Positions 7,344 through 16,470 of a stretch of DNA of 64,000 nt are shown here, piece after piece. Source of the stretch: Legionella qingyii (GTDB lineage: Bacteria > Pseudomonadota > Gammaproteobacteria > Legionellales > Legionellaceae). Each line of letters starts with the position of its first letter. Position 1 is the stretch's first letter. Where the stretch lies: the NCBI RefSeq assembly GCF_003184185.1, contig NZ_QHJG01000004.1, positions 24,516 to 88,515 on the forward strand, written 5' to 3'. The notes under the pieces are model-generated. The model was not told the DNA's origin. It did not search any database and was given only the letters and a program-made list of their open reading frames with translations. Both the position numbers and the translations under genes were made by a program.

Positions 7344-10300
7344 CTACACCGGTGAAGAAACTTGACCCGAAACTAACTGTATCTCTGATTTTATCGCTGC
7401 AGAAACCCGCTCACCTGGCAACACAATTCCTATTAAATTCAGAGGATCCACAGATGAGATAGTTTGTGGTACCTCATCAAGTTCCTCATTTCGCATAGCC
7501 CGTAAGGAATCCACAGCATAAGGTAATGCAAATTGTTCACCTAAAAATCCGTCAACAAAACGACCTCCGCGCACCTCACCACGTAATTCAAGGCGTCGAA
7601 AAAAAATCAATAAATCGCGCCAACGAGGAATATTTTTCTCGCGCACGAGCAAATCACGGAATACTACGCCATAGCGTTTCAACAGCATCCAACATGCTGC
7701 TTCCACACGCTTTTCATAATCAGCTTGTGCATGAACATGCAACAAAGACCAACGCCCAGTACTAAGTGGAAATAGTGGTCTTCGTCGATGTCGGCCACTA
7801 TATTTGCGTTTTGTACTAATAAGAGTACGTACATTATCAAAACTATCCGCCGTGACCATACCTACTGCAACTAACTCCCATAGGCCATTTTCTACTTCAA
7901 CTTTTAGATTCCCCGTACCGCGAACAATGTCTGCATAGAATGAGGCACCATATTTTTTTAGGAATTGATAAATATTACGAGCAGGATGACTTAAACTATC
8001 CACCTCTTCAATATTATCCACAAGTTCATGAGGTGGAATCCAATCGGCTTCTTCTCGGACAAAAAATGTAATTGGTGCATTTCGCGTGGGTGCTAAACGC
8101 CTTGATTTTGTTGTTTCTTCTTCACTAACAGCTACAGAAGGATGAGGAGACATACGTCCCCAACCTACAAGGCCACTCATACACAGCTTATCGAGCATCA
8201 ACAGATCATAGTCGTGTACGCGTGCAGGGAAGATCTCAGACTCCCATGCATTTGCAGCGAGCTCAAAACCCTGTAGTTGTCTAATAACCTCCAGAAGCCC
8301 ACTCTCACCGCGCAGCTGATTCCCTTTTGCCACATGTTGCCATTTAAGTAACCAGGCCATAAATTGCGCCCGGGTAACCGGTTTGATCTGTTTGCGCAAG
8401 GATTCTGTAGTATAGCGATGGATACGTGCCAGTAAACGACGTTCACACCACTCGACTTCACCGGTATGCTCTGCACGAAAACTCCCGCGCAATACATACC
8501 CACTGGCTTCCAATTTTAATAAAGCATGCGTCACATCCAAAGAGGAAAGTTGTAAACAGTCACTGAGTACTTTTTGGGTGATTGGACCTGTATGTAAAAG
8601 CCAACCACGTAGGGCGTTCAGGATGCTCTCATCTTGTGATCCTGGTTCATCCTCAATATCAGCAAGTTCGTTGGCAAATGTTGCTTGCGGGAAAATGCAA
8701 TGAAATGTCTTCTTCTTTTCAGCTGGCACATAATAATTTTTGCCTACAACTGAAGCTAATGTGGCCCTTCCTTCCTGCTGTAACTCAACAAAATAGTGTT
8801 TCCATGCAGGCAAAGTAGATTGATACTCAGACAATTGAATTGTTTCCGGAAAAACAATCACCGTTTGCAAAACATCGTGTAATTCATCTGCAGAGCGAAT
8901 ATCTGGCCAAGCGTGTTCTTGCACCTCTGTAATTGCTTTAGGATCCAGTTTACCCACCTCCTCCAAAAGTGCTTCCGGGAGTACACGCCGCATTTCAACT
9001 GCGCGAGAGCGTCGCTCCTCTAAAGGAGCATCATCTAAAAATGCATAGGGATTAGCATTTAAAATTTCATGGGAAAATACGGAAGGAACCGGAGTATCGA
9101 CTGCAAGACATGTAATATTCTTGGATTCAATTGCCTGGATCACTTGGGCAAATCCCTCAATATCTAGAGCCTCCATTAGAATATCTTTCATAGTCTCTTC
9201 AATGAGTGGATGTTCGGGCAAGATGACATCACGTCCACCCAAATTATCCTGACATGCCGCCGCATCTGGAAAAACCGCAGCCAATAAATCATCTGCCAAC
9301 ATACGCTGAATATTGGGAGGAATTTTTTTACCGCCACGAAAACGTAATAAGGATAAGGAGCGTGAGGCTACTGCGCGAAATCGCACACCGAGTAAAGGGG
9401 ATTGCAATACTGCTTGCGTCACAACCTCTTTTAGTGTGTTGGTATGCAAAAAGTGAAACACATCAGATAAAGGAAAACTATGTTGTTCTGCCAAAGAAAT
9501 ATTTAACCCATTATCGGTTGCTGCAGCTTGTAATTCAAAATTAAATGATCGACAAAACTTCTTGCGAAGAGCCAATCCCCATGCTTTATTGATACGCGCA
9601 CCAAAAGGTGCATGAATAATCAGTTGCATCCCGCCACTTTCATCAAAGAAACGCTCTGCAATCACTGTTTTTTGCGTCGGGACGGCTCCCAAAATTTGTC
9701 GACCTAATCGAACATATTCCAGCAACTGCTCTGCAGCAGAACCATCCAGTCCACAATGATTGATTAACCATTCAATCGCGGCCTTTATTTCAGGATAGTG
9801 TTTTATATCAACAAGTTGTGGACTTTTTTCTGGCAACAATTCACTTATTTTTTCGCGCATCAGCGAAACCTGTAGTGATAACTCAATGCTACGTGCCGGT
9901 GCTTCTCCTAGCCAAAAAGGTACGCTTGGCGGCGCACCATGTGCATCTTCCACAAGTACGCGTCCATTTTCAATGCGAAGTATTTTCCAGGAGTTGGTTC
10001 CTAGTAAAAAAATGTCACCTCGATTGCTTTCTACCGCAAAATCTTCATCCAAAGTTCCTACCATGGCATTATCGGGCATCGCAATAACGGTAAATAATCC
10101 ATTGTCTGGAATAGCGCCACCACTGGTAATTGCTGCAAGACGGCTGCCACGCCGTGCTTTGATCATATGATTTACCTGATCTCTATGAATATAGGCACCG
10201 TAGCGTCCTCGTGTACCGGCGATTCCTTCGGATAACATCCTAAGAATTTCATCAAACTTGTCCCATGTTAAATGATGATAAGGATAAGCGTTTTTAAAAT

Positions 10301-11606
10301 AGTTAAAGAGCGATTTCTCTTCCCAATCCTGAGTAGCACATGCAGCCACAATTTGTTGTGCCAAAATATCAAGCGGCTCATGGGGAATAATTAACTGATC
10401 CAAATCCCCTTGGCGTATTGCATAGACCAGTGCCGCACACTCTAATAACTCATCGCGGGTAGTTGCAAAAATACGTCCCTTGGAAATCGCAGCATGCCAG
10501 TGCCCAGCTCTCCCTATTCGTTGTAATGCGGTGGCAATAGCGCGTGGCGAACCAATTTGGCAAACCAGATCAATACTTCCTATATCGATACCTAACTCCA
10601 AAGAAGCTGTAGCGACTAATACTTGTAGCGCGCCATTTTTTAATTTTGTTTCTGCTTCGAGTCTTAATTTTCGCGATAAACTGCCATGATGAGCTAAAAC
10701 TTTATGCTCCCCTAAACGTTGCTCTAAATGATGGGCAACCCGTTCCGCCAATTTTCGGGTATTAACAAATACCAAAGTAGAACGATGCTCTCGGGCATAA
10801 ATAGCAATTTTTTCGTAGATTTCATCCCACATCTCATTGGAAGCAACGGCAGATAATTCACTTTCTGGCACCACAACCTGCAAATCCAATTGGCGTTCAT
10901 GTCCTATATTGACCAATTTCACTCTGGTTTTCTTAGCACCCGTTAAAAAATGCGCTACCTTTTCCAAAGGTTTTTGTGTCGCAGATAATCCAATGCGAAT
11001 AAATGGTTTTAGAGTGAGTGCTTCTAAACGTTCCAAAGATAAAGCCAGATGCGAACCTCGTTTGTTGTTTGCCAGGGCATGAATTTCATCAACAATCACT
11101 GTATGGATTCTTGCTAAATTGATACGGCTTTTTCCAGCAGTTAATAAAATATAAAAAGACTCAGGAGTGGTGATTAGAATATGTGGTGGTTGCTTGAGCA
11201 TCTTTTGTCGCTCACTGGCGGGTGTGTCCCCTGTTCTCACCGCGATGCGAATTTCTGGCAGGTATATACCGCGTTCTTTAGCTAATTCAGTAATTTCCAG
11301 CAATGGTATGAGTAAATTTTTTTGCACATCATTGCTGAGTGCTTTGAGCGGTGAAACATACAAGACTTCAGTCATATCCTGTAAATTTCCCGATATGGCT
11401 TTCCGCACCAAACCATCCAAACACGCTAAAAATGCAGCAAGGGTTTTTCCTGAGCCAGTCGGCGAGGAAATGAGGGTATCATTTCCTGCCAAAATGAATG
11501 GCCATCCTTGCTCTTGTGGTTCAGTGGGCTTTCCCACTTTCTGGATAAACCAATCCTGAACGAGCTGATGGGCCCAAACAAGGCTCTGATAGTTTGGTAA
11601 GTTCAT
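7344..11606 (-). CDS. lhr: Lhr-type long ATP-dependent helicase
   Basis: This 1420-aa protein is an Lhr (large helicase-related) family superfamily-2 helicase. Walker A is SPTGSGKT (48-55), followed by VSPLKAL (motif Ia), TTPES, the DEIH box (173-176) and the LSATQKP motif III. The C-terminal RecA lobe has FVNTRKLAERVA, HHGSLSRKLRLEAE, ATASLELGIDIG and the QRIGRAGH motif VI. The long remainder matches the Lhr winged-helix and C-terminal region. Lhr proteins act in DNA repair as 3'-5' helicases. The length is at the upper end for the family, with no break seen. It stands alone on the minus strand. Confidence 0.92.
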   Translation of the reverse strand: MNLPNYQSLVWAHQLVQDWFIQKVGKPTEPQEQGWPFILAGNDTLISSPTGSGKTLAAFLACLDGLVRKAISGNLQDMTEVLYVSPLKALSNDVQKNLLIPLLEITELAKERGIYLPEIRIAVRTGDTPASERQKMLKQPPHILITTPESFYILLTAGKSRINLARIHTVIVDEIHALANNKRGSHLALSLERLEALTLKPFIRIGLSATQKPLEKVAHFLTGAKKTRVKLVNIGHERQLDLQVVVPESELSAVASNEMWDEIYEKIAIYAREHRSTLVFVNTRKLAERVAHHLEQRLGEHKVLAHHGSLSRKLRLEAETKLKNGALQVLVATASLELGIDIGSIDLVCQIGSPRAIATALQRIGRAGHWHAAISKGRIFATTRDELLECAALVYAIRQGDLDQLIIPHEPLDILAQQIVAACATQDWEEKSLFNYFKNAYPYHHLTWDKFDEILRMLSEGIAGTRGRYGAYIHRDQVNHMIKARRGSRLAAITSGGAIPDNGLFTVIAMPDNAMVGTLDEDFAVESNRGDIFLLGTNSWKILRIENGRVLVEDAHGAPPSVPFWLGEAPARSIELSLQVSLMREKISELLPEKSPQLVDIKHYPEIKAAIEWLINHCGLDGSAAEQLLEYVRLGRQILGAVPTQKTVIAERFFDESGGMQLIIHAPFGARINKAWGLALRKKFCRSFNFELQAAATDNGLNISLAEQHSFPLSDVFHFLHTNTLKEVVTQAVLQSPLLGVRFRAVASRSLSLLRFRGGKKIPPNIQRMLADDLLAAVFPDAAACQDNLGGRDVILPEHPLIEETMKDILMEALDIEGFAQVIQAIESKNITCLAVDTPVPSVFSHEILNANPYAFLDDAPLEERRSRAVEMRRVLPEALLEEVGKLDPKAITEVQEHAWPDIRSADELHDVLQTVIVFPETIQLSEYQSTLPAWKHYFVELQQEGRATLASVVGKNYYVPAEKKKTFHCIFPQATFANELADIEDEPGSQDESILNALRGWLLHTGPITQKVLSDCLQLSSLDVTHALLKLEASGYVLRGSFRAEHTGEVEWCERRLLARIHRYTTESLRKQIKPVTRAQFMAWLLKWQHVAKGNQLRGESGLLEVIRQLQGFELAANAWESEIFPARVHDYDLLMLDKLCMSGLVGWGRMSPHPSVAVSEEETTKSRRLAPTRNAPITFFVREEADWIPPHELVDNIEEVDSLSHPARNIYQFLKKYGASFYADIVRGTGNLKVEVENGLWELVAVGMVTADSFDNVRTLISTKRKYSGRHRRRPLFPLSTGRWSLLHVHAQADYEKRVEAACWMLLKRYGVVFRDLLVREKNIPRWRDLLIFFRRLELRGEVRGGRFVDGFLGEQFALPYAVDSLRAMRNEELDEVPQTISSVDPLNLIGIVLPGERVSAAIKSEIQLVSGQVSSPV

Positions 11607-11705
11607 AAGATTAATGGTAAATGAACAAATTCAATACATAGTATAGGCGATATTACTGGAATATAAGACTTCCTCAAATTTTACTTTTCTATCGATTGAT
11701 ACTTA

Positions 11706-11978
11706 TTATTCAGCATCTATAAGAATTTGCTCAATTTCTTTATTTTTAAAAACTACATATTGGTGTAACCCTGTAGCAACTACTGCTGGGGCTAACTCTT
11801 TCATTGTCCTAACTGCTTCTTGTTTTTGTATATCTGTACTGTTTTGTTTTTCAAGAATCTCTGCATTTGCTAAAAAAGCAGCAATTGTACCTTTTCTTAC
11901 GATTTTGCCATTGATGGATGCATTATCAACGCCATCAGGTAATATATTTTCAGGTCGAATTGAGCTATTATTTGACAT
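11706..11978 (-). CDS. Small hypothetical protein
   Basis: This 90-aa, acidic, soluble protein is not recognised. It has no signal peptide or membrane segment. A helical stretch covers ILEKQNSTDIQKQEAVRTMKE. AAGGAGAACGAT before the ATG is an excellent ribosome site, which is the main support for it being real. It lies 48 nt downstream of another small orphan on the same strand, so the two may be co-transcribed. Confidence 0.55.
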   Translation of the reverse strand: MSNNSSIRPENILPDGVDNASINGKIVRKGTIAAFLANAEILEKQNSTDIQKQEAVRTMKELAPAVVATGLHQYVVFKNKEIEQILIDAE

Positions 11979-12025
11979 ATCGTTCTCCTTATATATGATG
12001 ATAACCCATCATTTTTATCAAAAAT

Positions 12026-12316
12026 TCAAATTAAGCGCGGCATTTCAATTTCATCTGATTTAGATTGTTCTACGACCGTAGATTGCCTTAAATCCTGCAT
12101 TAATTTTGTTTGCTTGTCAGCCCATAATGAAGATGCTTTATGAATTCCTGTGTACTCAGAAATAATGTTCTGAACCTTTTTTTTCATTTGTTGCGCTACA
12201 TCAGGAGCAGAATGTTTTCCCTCTGCATCTGCCTGTTCTACCAATTCTGCTGCTGCATTTAATGTCTCTTGAGTCCTTTGAAAATTAATCCCCTTTCGTA
12301 AATATTCTTTTAACAT
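12026..12316 (-). CDS. Small hypothetical helical protein
   Basis: The frame is open up to an ATG at 12358. The internal ATG at 12316 (MLKEYLRKGINFQ) has an AGAGTGG upstream, while the earlier one has no ribosome site. The 96-aa form is therefore preferred. The protein is helical and rich in Ala, Gln and Lys, with no signal peptide. Function is not recognised. It is probably co-transcribed with the 90-aa gene downstream. Confidence 0.5.
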   Translation of the reverse strand: MLKEYLRKGINFQRTQETLNAAAELVEQADAEGKHSAPDVAQQMKKKVQNIISEYTGIHKASSLWADKQTKLMQDLRQSTVVEQSKSDEIEMPRLI

Positions 12317-12369
12317 TAAGACCACTCTGTTTATTAAATGACAAACGAACTTTAGCATTGTTTGCGTAA

Positions 12370-12507
12370 AAATTAAAACTCGCAGAGCAAGGCATCAATA
12401 TTGTTGTTGATTCGTTTATTACAACCATGGATGAATTTAATCGCTACAAAGAAGAATTAGAACAGTATGGAATTTTATTTGTTTATCGTTATGCTTCTGA
12501 ACACTAA
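12370..12507 (+). pseudogene. Possible gene remnant, P-loop kinase/zeta-toxin-like fragment
   Basis: A short open stretch of about 45 codons ends in TAA at 12507. It reads AEQGINIVVDSFITT, then MDEFNRYKEELEQYG and ILFVYRYASEH. An internal ATG lies at 12427. The order 'G-x-N-x-V-V-D-x-x-x-T-T' then 'F-x-R-Y-x-E-x-L' resembles the middle of zeta-toxin or chloramphenicol-phosphotransferase-like small-molecule kinases. No Walker A is present upstream because a stop lies at 12367. It is too short to be functional and is best read as a decayed gene. Confidence 0.3.
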
Positions 12508-12571
12508 TCGAGCAAAATGAGGAAGCCAGAGGCGATCGATTAAATATTTTACATAGACAAAATAATACCAA

Positions 12572-12610
12572 TATGATCTATTTATGATCTTCGCTATTAT
12601 TTTATGATCT
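12572..12610. repeat. Three direct repeats of TATGATCT
   Basis: The octamer TATGATCT occurs at 12572, 12583 and 12603, about 80-120 nt upstream of the 174-aa gene. The spacings (11 and 20 nt) place them close to one or two helical turns apart, as expected for a multi-site regulator. No known box is recognised. Confidence 0.35.
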
Positions 12611-12690
12611 AGTTGTGCTAAGATGCGCTTGCCTTCTCTACTTTTTAGAGAAAGCTTGAATTTTTATAATGAGAGCGAGGTTGAAATAAA

Positions 12691-13215
12691 ATGGCGTTTG
12701 TGAAGTTTTTTAAAGATACAGCAGCTGATCTTGGAGAGGTGGTTAAACAAAGACCCCCAATTTATACTTCAGTTAAAAAGTTAATTAATCAGTTAGACTA
12801 TGAAGCAAAAGAAGGTAAAAAAACGCTTCCTAACGATGTTCTCAATGCGGTTCAACAACTTAAAGCTCAATTACAGTCAACACTAGATAAATTTGACAGT
12901 GATCTTGAGAAAGGGATACGAATTCTAGCATATAAAAATCGGGTTAAAGAAATGGCCGAGGAATGTCGCTCAGCTATCTATAGTTGGGAACCAACCTTAA
13001 TGGCACAAACTGGAGCATTCAATAAGCTCAAAGCATACATTAACGCGTTTCTGGAAGAGTATTTTGGGATTGAGTCATATTTTACAATAGAGAAAAACGA
13101 ACTTGGCTTGAAACAGGGTATGAGTTCCAATTGGGTTAACACAAAAGGTGCTCTCACCGAAGAAGTTATTCAAAGTCCTGAAGATCTTCCATGCGGCTGT
13201 ATCCTAAGTTGCTAA
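12691..13215 (+). CDS. Hypothetical 174-aa protein with Cys-rich C-terminus
   Basis: The protein is not recognised. It is helical and Lys/Glu-rich through about residue 110. It has no signal peptide, and it ends in an unusual hydrophobic, Cys-rich tail (PCGCILSC). GAGCGAGG lies about 9 nt before the ATG. Three direct TATGATCT repeats and a small hairpin (TTCTCT/AGAGAA) lie upstream. The tail could carry lipid on cysteine or bind metal. It does not fit CaaX, since no Cys is at position -4. An effector that attaches to host membranes is possible but speculative. Confidence 0.5.
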   Translation: MAFVKFFKDTAADLGEVVKQRPPIYTSVKKLINQLDYEAKEGKKTLPNDVLNAVQQLKAQLQSTLDKFDSDLEKGIRILAYKNRVKEMAEECRSAIYSWEPTLMAQTGAFNKLKAYINAFLEEYFGIESYFTIEKNELGLKQGMSSNWVNTKGALTEEVIQSPEDLPCGCILSC

Positions 13216-13230
13216 AATAAGGAATTTCTT

Positions 13231-13259
13231 ATAACCTGGGAGAACCCATCCCAGGTTAT
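13231..13259. terminator. Palindrome at the 3' end of the 174-aa gene
   Basis: ATAACCTGGGA-gaaccca-TCCCAGGTTAT is an 11-bp perfect stem starting 16 nt after the stop. No T-run follows. The CCTGGG core links it to the gene-end repeat family elsewhere in the window. Confidence 0.55.
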
Positions 13260-13401
13260 ATTCCATGTAGCTTACTCACAAATAAACTCCAAATTCATTT
13301 CCAAAAAATAAATTCTATCCTGTTAGTTTTTCAATTCTTCTCCTAATCAATCAATGCTAATATTATTGATATGAATCAAAAAGTTCAAAAGGAAGTGTAT
13401 T

Positions 13402-13455
13402 ATGCTCCAAGGCTTATCTGCTCAGCCAACTCATTGCTTAGGAGTTAGCCTATGA
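13402..13455 (+). CDS. Possible 17-aa leader peptide overlapping the next start
   Basis: ATG at 13402 follows AAAGGAAGTGTATT, and the frame encodes MLQGLSAQPTHCLGVSL. Its TGA overlaps the ATG of the next gene (ATGA). This arrangement is typical of translational coupling or of a leader peptide. Length alone cannot show that it is real. Confidence 0.25.
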   Translation: MLQGLSAQPTHCLGVSL

Positions 13456-14531
13456 ATCGCACCATTCTATTTACATCCGGATTAATTATCATATGGATAG
13501 TTGGTTACTTTCTGGTAATAGGAAGCCATGTGTTGATTCCTTTGGTGATTGCGGTTTTTATTTGGTTTCTTCTTAATACGATAAGTAACATTATTCAACG
13601 CATACCAGCGATACCTAATTGGCTCAGCATGATTTGTGCCTTTGCAATACTTGGAGTATCTCTTTTAATTTTTATAAATATCATTACCAATAATGTCACT
13701 AATGTCATCGCTGCATCCAATCGCTATCAAGAAAACTTATTAACAATTTTTAGCAATATTGATCAAAAATTTCACATTCAAATATTAGCGAGTATGAATA
13801 ACATGCTCAAAGGTCTCAATTTTCAAACGATTTTCACGAGCGTTTATGGGGTATTCACAACGCTTACTAGTTCAACTGTACTTATTTTATTGTATGTTGC
13901 CTTTTTATTTGTCGAACAACATTTTTTTCTAAAAAAAATTGATGCGCTTTTTCCCTCTTTGGAAAGCCGTCTTTTAGTTAACAACATCATTAGTCATATC
14001 GCAAACAATATGCAGACTTATCTGGGAATTAAATCCATTTTAAGTATTATTACTGCTCTTTCCAGCTGGATAATTATGAAATGGGTGAAATTGGATTTTG
14101 CAGAATTTTGGGCACTTCTTATCTTTTTTCTCAATTTTATTCCCAATATTGGCGCCATTATTGCGATTGCTTTTCCAGCCACTTTGGCCTTGGTTCAATT
14201 TGCCAGTTGGATTCCTTTTACTGAAATCATTCTGGGTTTAGGAATCATACAATTTATAGTAGGAAATTTGATTGAACCACGTTTCTTAAGTAATTCATTG
14301 AATTTAAGCCCATTAGTTATCTTAATTGCCTTAGCAGTTTGGGGTGCAATATGGGGAGTATTAGGGATGTTCCTCTCCGTACCCATCACCGTCATGATGA
14401 TGATTATCTTTGCCCATTTTGAAAAAACAAGACCTATAGCCATTCTTTTATCTCAAGACGGAGATGTCTTCAAAACTTATGAACTATTGCCTGCAAATAA
14501 CTTACCTGAGCAAGATTGGACTCAATTTTAA
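13452..14531 (+). CDS. AI-2E/PerM family transporter (UPF0118)
   Basis: This 359-aa integral membrane protein has two N-terminal membrane segments (about 5-45), a third near 60-80, a soluble central stretch of about 70 residues, and a cluster of four or five segments from about 195 to 330. Family signs are the FWALLIFFLNFIPNIGAIIA and VGNLIEPRFLSNSLNLSPLVI motifs. UPF0118/PerM members include the TqsA AI-2 exporter and Na+/H+ antiporter-like proteins, so the substrate cannot be named. AGGAG lies about 8 nt before the ATG. A palindromic repeat starts 6 nt after the stop. Confidence 0.88.
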   Translation: MNRTILFTSGLIIIWIVGYFLVIGSHVLIPLVIAVFIWFLLNTISNIIQRIPAIPNWLSMICAFAILGVSLLIFINIITNNVTNVIAASNRYQENLLTIFSNIDQKFHIQILASMNNMLKGLNFQTIFTSVYGVFTTLTSSTVLILLYVAFLFVEQHFFLKKIDALFPSLESRLLVNNIISHIANNMQTYLGIKSILSIITALSSWIIMKWVKLDFAEFWALLIFFLNFIPNIGAIIAIAFPATLALVQFASWIPFTEIILGLGIIQFIVGNLIEPRFLSNSLNLSPLVILIALAVWGAIWGVLGMFLSVPITVMMMIIFAHFEKTRPIAILLSQDGDVFKTYELLPANNLPEQDWTQF

Positions 14532-14536
14532 AAAAT

Positions 14537-14620
14537 GTAGCCTAGGTGCGGCGCAGCAGAACTGGGCTTGATGATATATAACATCCCCTGACTTTCGCTG
14601 CGCTGTCCACCCCAGGCTAC
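14537..14620. repeat. Palindromic gene-end repeat, full copy
   Basis: The left arm GTAGCCTAGGTGCGGCGCAG continues with CAGAACTGGG. The right arm runs from TTCGCTGCGCTGTCCACC to CCAGGCTAC. The two arms are imperfect inverted copies around a short AT-rich loop. It sits between convergent genes, 6 nt from one stop and 17 nt from the other. Confidence 0.75.
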
Positions 14621-14636
14621 GCATCAATGAAATCGT

Positions 14637-15014
14637 TTATTTTGGTTCCCAGAATGCAATATGAGCTCCAGTAGGATCTTTAATAATCGCAAAAAGTCCC
14701 ATATCTCCAGCAGGAGTAACTCCTTTAATTTCTTCAGCTCCATTTTGTTTGGCTTTTGCTAATGTATCTGCAACATGACTCACCAAAATATAAGCCATCC
14801 AATGAGGTGAAATTTCATTTTGTTGATTTGCAGGAATCTGCCAGATACCTGCAAATTCTTTATCGTTGGCTTGAATAAGAGTGTATGTCATTTCACCAGA
14901 GTGTATTTCTTTAAATTGCCACCCTAGTACTTTGCTATAAAACTCTTTCGCTTTGCTCACATCCGCAGTAGCTAATTCATTCCAGCAGAATTGACCCATA
15001 GAATTTTGTGACAT
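14637..15014 (-). CDS. VOC (glyoxalase/bleomycin-resistance fold) family protein
   Basis: This is a single-domain protein of about 125 aa with two beta-alpha-beta-beta-beta modules. Seen features are FCWNELATADVSKAKEFYSKVLGW at the start of module 1 and ISPHWMAYILVSHVADTLAKA at the start of module 2, ending in IKDPTGAHIAFWEP. The N-terminal WNEL and C-terminal FWEP pattern is that of the 'glyoxalase-like, CFP-30B' subgroup. Of the paired ATGs at 15020 and 15014, the second has the better spacing from AAGGAA. The substrate is unknown. Confidence 0.85.
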   Translation of the reverse strand: MSQNSMGQFCWNELATADVSKAKEFYSKVLGWQFKEIHSGEMTYTLIQANDKEFAGIWQIPANQQNEISPHWMAYILVSHVADTLAKAKQNGAEEIKGVTPAGDMGLFAIIKDPTGAHIAFWEPK

Positions 15015-15107
15015 ATTCATTTCCTTATTTTATTAGCAGTGTTTGAATGATAGTCCATAATTGCAAAAGATGTTAAAAAACATGGTCTGGAAATAAGACT
15101 ATTCTTA

Positions 15108-16469
15108 TCAAGCTGCCGAAGCAGCTTTAGCGGCTTCGCTTAACTCATTCTGGAATTTCTCCAGATCAGGAAAAAGATTCTTGCGAAATTCAAAAAGGTT
15201 TCTTTCTATTGATGAAGCAAAAAATCCGGGTTTATACGGTTTTTCTTCTTTATAATATGCCTCATACAGAGGAGCAAGAATGTGTTTATCTATCCACGCC
15301 ATAAATTGGTTAAGGCGCTTATTTGAAGAAAATTTAGGGAGGTTTTCATTAAACTCCTCACGGAGATCTTTAATTAAATCACCTGCTTTATCGTGATTAG
15401 CAGTTGCAAATTTTTTTAATTGTTCTTTTGAATCACTCAGGTTATCCAGGCATAAATCATTTCTAGCAGTGCCAATTTTTGCTACTAATTGCGTCACTTC
15501 GGCATCATGCCGTGTAAATGCTTGCAATAACCCTTTCAAGATAGTAACTTCTTCTGAATCCTTTGAAACGTCCCCCAAGCTTTCAAGTTTAATTTTATCG
15601 ATAATTTCCTGTACTATTCTTTTTCTCTTATTCACAAGATCACTTTGTTTTTCAAGCAACTTCGTTAATTTGCCAAATTCCTCAATTTGGTCAAAAGGTT
15701 TTACTTTTTGTTGCAACTTATTAAATAATTTTTTAATAGATTCTATGTCCAGAGTACTATTCTCACCCTTAAAAGCCTGCTCCAGTTCTCCATAAGCTTG
15801 ATTATATTCTTGAATTTGCTTTGCAATCGCAGCATTTAGAGGATAGGTTTTCTCTTTATACACCAGAGAATTCCCTTCGTAAGTTAAAGTAAGAGGGGAA
15901 AAGGCTGCAAACCTGTTTCTTAAATCGTCTAGCTCTCTTTGCTTTTCAACAAAACTCTTAATTTCGTTTTGACTTTCTATTAGTTGGATGAACTGTTTTG
16001 TTATCTTCTGTAAGAGTTCTGCATTTATCATTAACGGGTTTGAAGTCGAAGAATAGTTTTTAAAGAACTTAGTTAAACGTTCATATAAGTAATTATATCT
16101 CTCAACCATATGTTGGGTAGAATAATTCAGAGTATAATTAGCTCCCTCAAAAGATAGAGCTTTTTCCTTTGAAGTAGTGTTCGTTAAGACAAACGGAGTG
16201 TGATTTTTAAACTTTTCTTTGAAATCTAAAAACTCTTTCCTATTTTTTCTTTGCTCTTCAAGAAAAGCAATAATCTGTATTTGATTTCTTTGTAATGCAG
16301 CAAACTGTTCTTTTTTATTCTTAAATAAAATAGGATCTACTGGAAATTCGTTATCACTCAATGCCTCAAATAATTGTTTATGAGCGAGATTATATTGCTC
16401 AACCAATATTTGAGTTGGAAAATCCAAGACATATGTTTCTCCTTGATATTCTAAAGAATCATTCTGCAA
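15108..16469 (-). CDS. 3' part of a frameshifted coiled-coil repeat protein
   Basis: The frame begins at a TTG with no ribosome site, one base after the stop of the gene upstream, so a separate start is doubtful. It holds three internal copies of a unit of about 95 residues. Each opens with L-x-[YF]-x-[GE]-x-x-Y (residues about 5, 101 and 200), then Q-x-x-x-Q/E-x-Y-N, and ends in a charged coiled coil. A longer coiled coil and a helical C-terminal domain follow. The preceding gene ends in a partial fourth unit, and the two join in sequence if one A is removed near 16500. This is most likely the C-terminal half of one protein of about 1010 aa. No signal peptide; effector-like. Confidence 0.6.
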   Translation of the reverse strand: MQNDSLEYQGETYVLDFPTQILVEQYNLAHKQLFEALSDNEFPVDPILFKNKKEQFAALQRNQIQIIAFLEEQRKNRKEFLDFKEKFKNHTPFVLTNTTSKEKALSFEGANYTLNYSTQHMVERYNYLYERLTKFFKNYSSTSNPLMINAELLQKITKQFIQLIESQNEIKSFVEKQRELDDLRNRFAAFSPLTLTYEGNSLVYKEKTYPLNAAIAKQIQEYNQAYGELEQAFKGENSTLDIESIKKLFNKLQQKVKPFDQIEEFGKLTKLLEKQSDLVNKRKRIVQEIIDKIKLESLGDVSKDSEEVTILKGLLQAFTRHDAEVTQLVAKIGTARNDLCLDNLSDSKEQLKKFATANHDKAGDLIKDLREEFNENLPKFSSNKRLNQFMAWIDKHILAPLYEAYYKEEKPYKPGFFASSIERNLFEFRKNLFPDLEKFQNELSEAAKAASAA

Positions 16470-16470
16470 A

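Noticed and set aside
13198..13212. CaaX prenylation motif at the C-terminus of the 174-aa protein
   Set aside because: The last residues are C-I-L-S-C; no Cys is at position -4, so the rule is not met.
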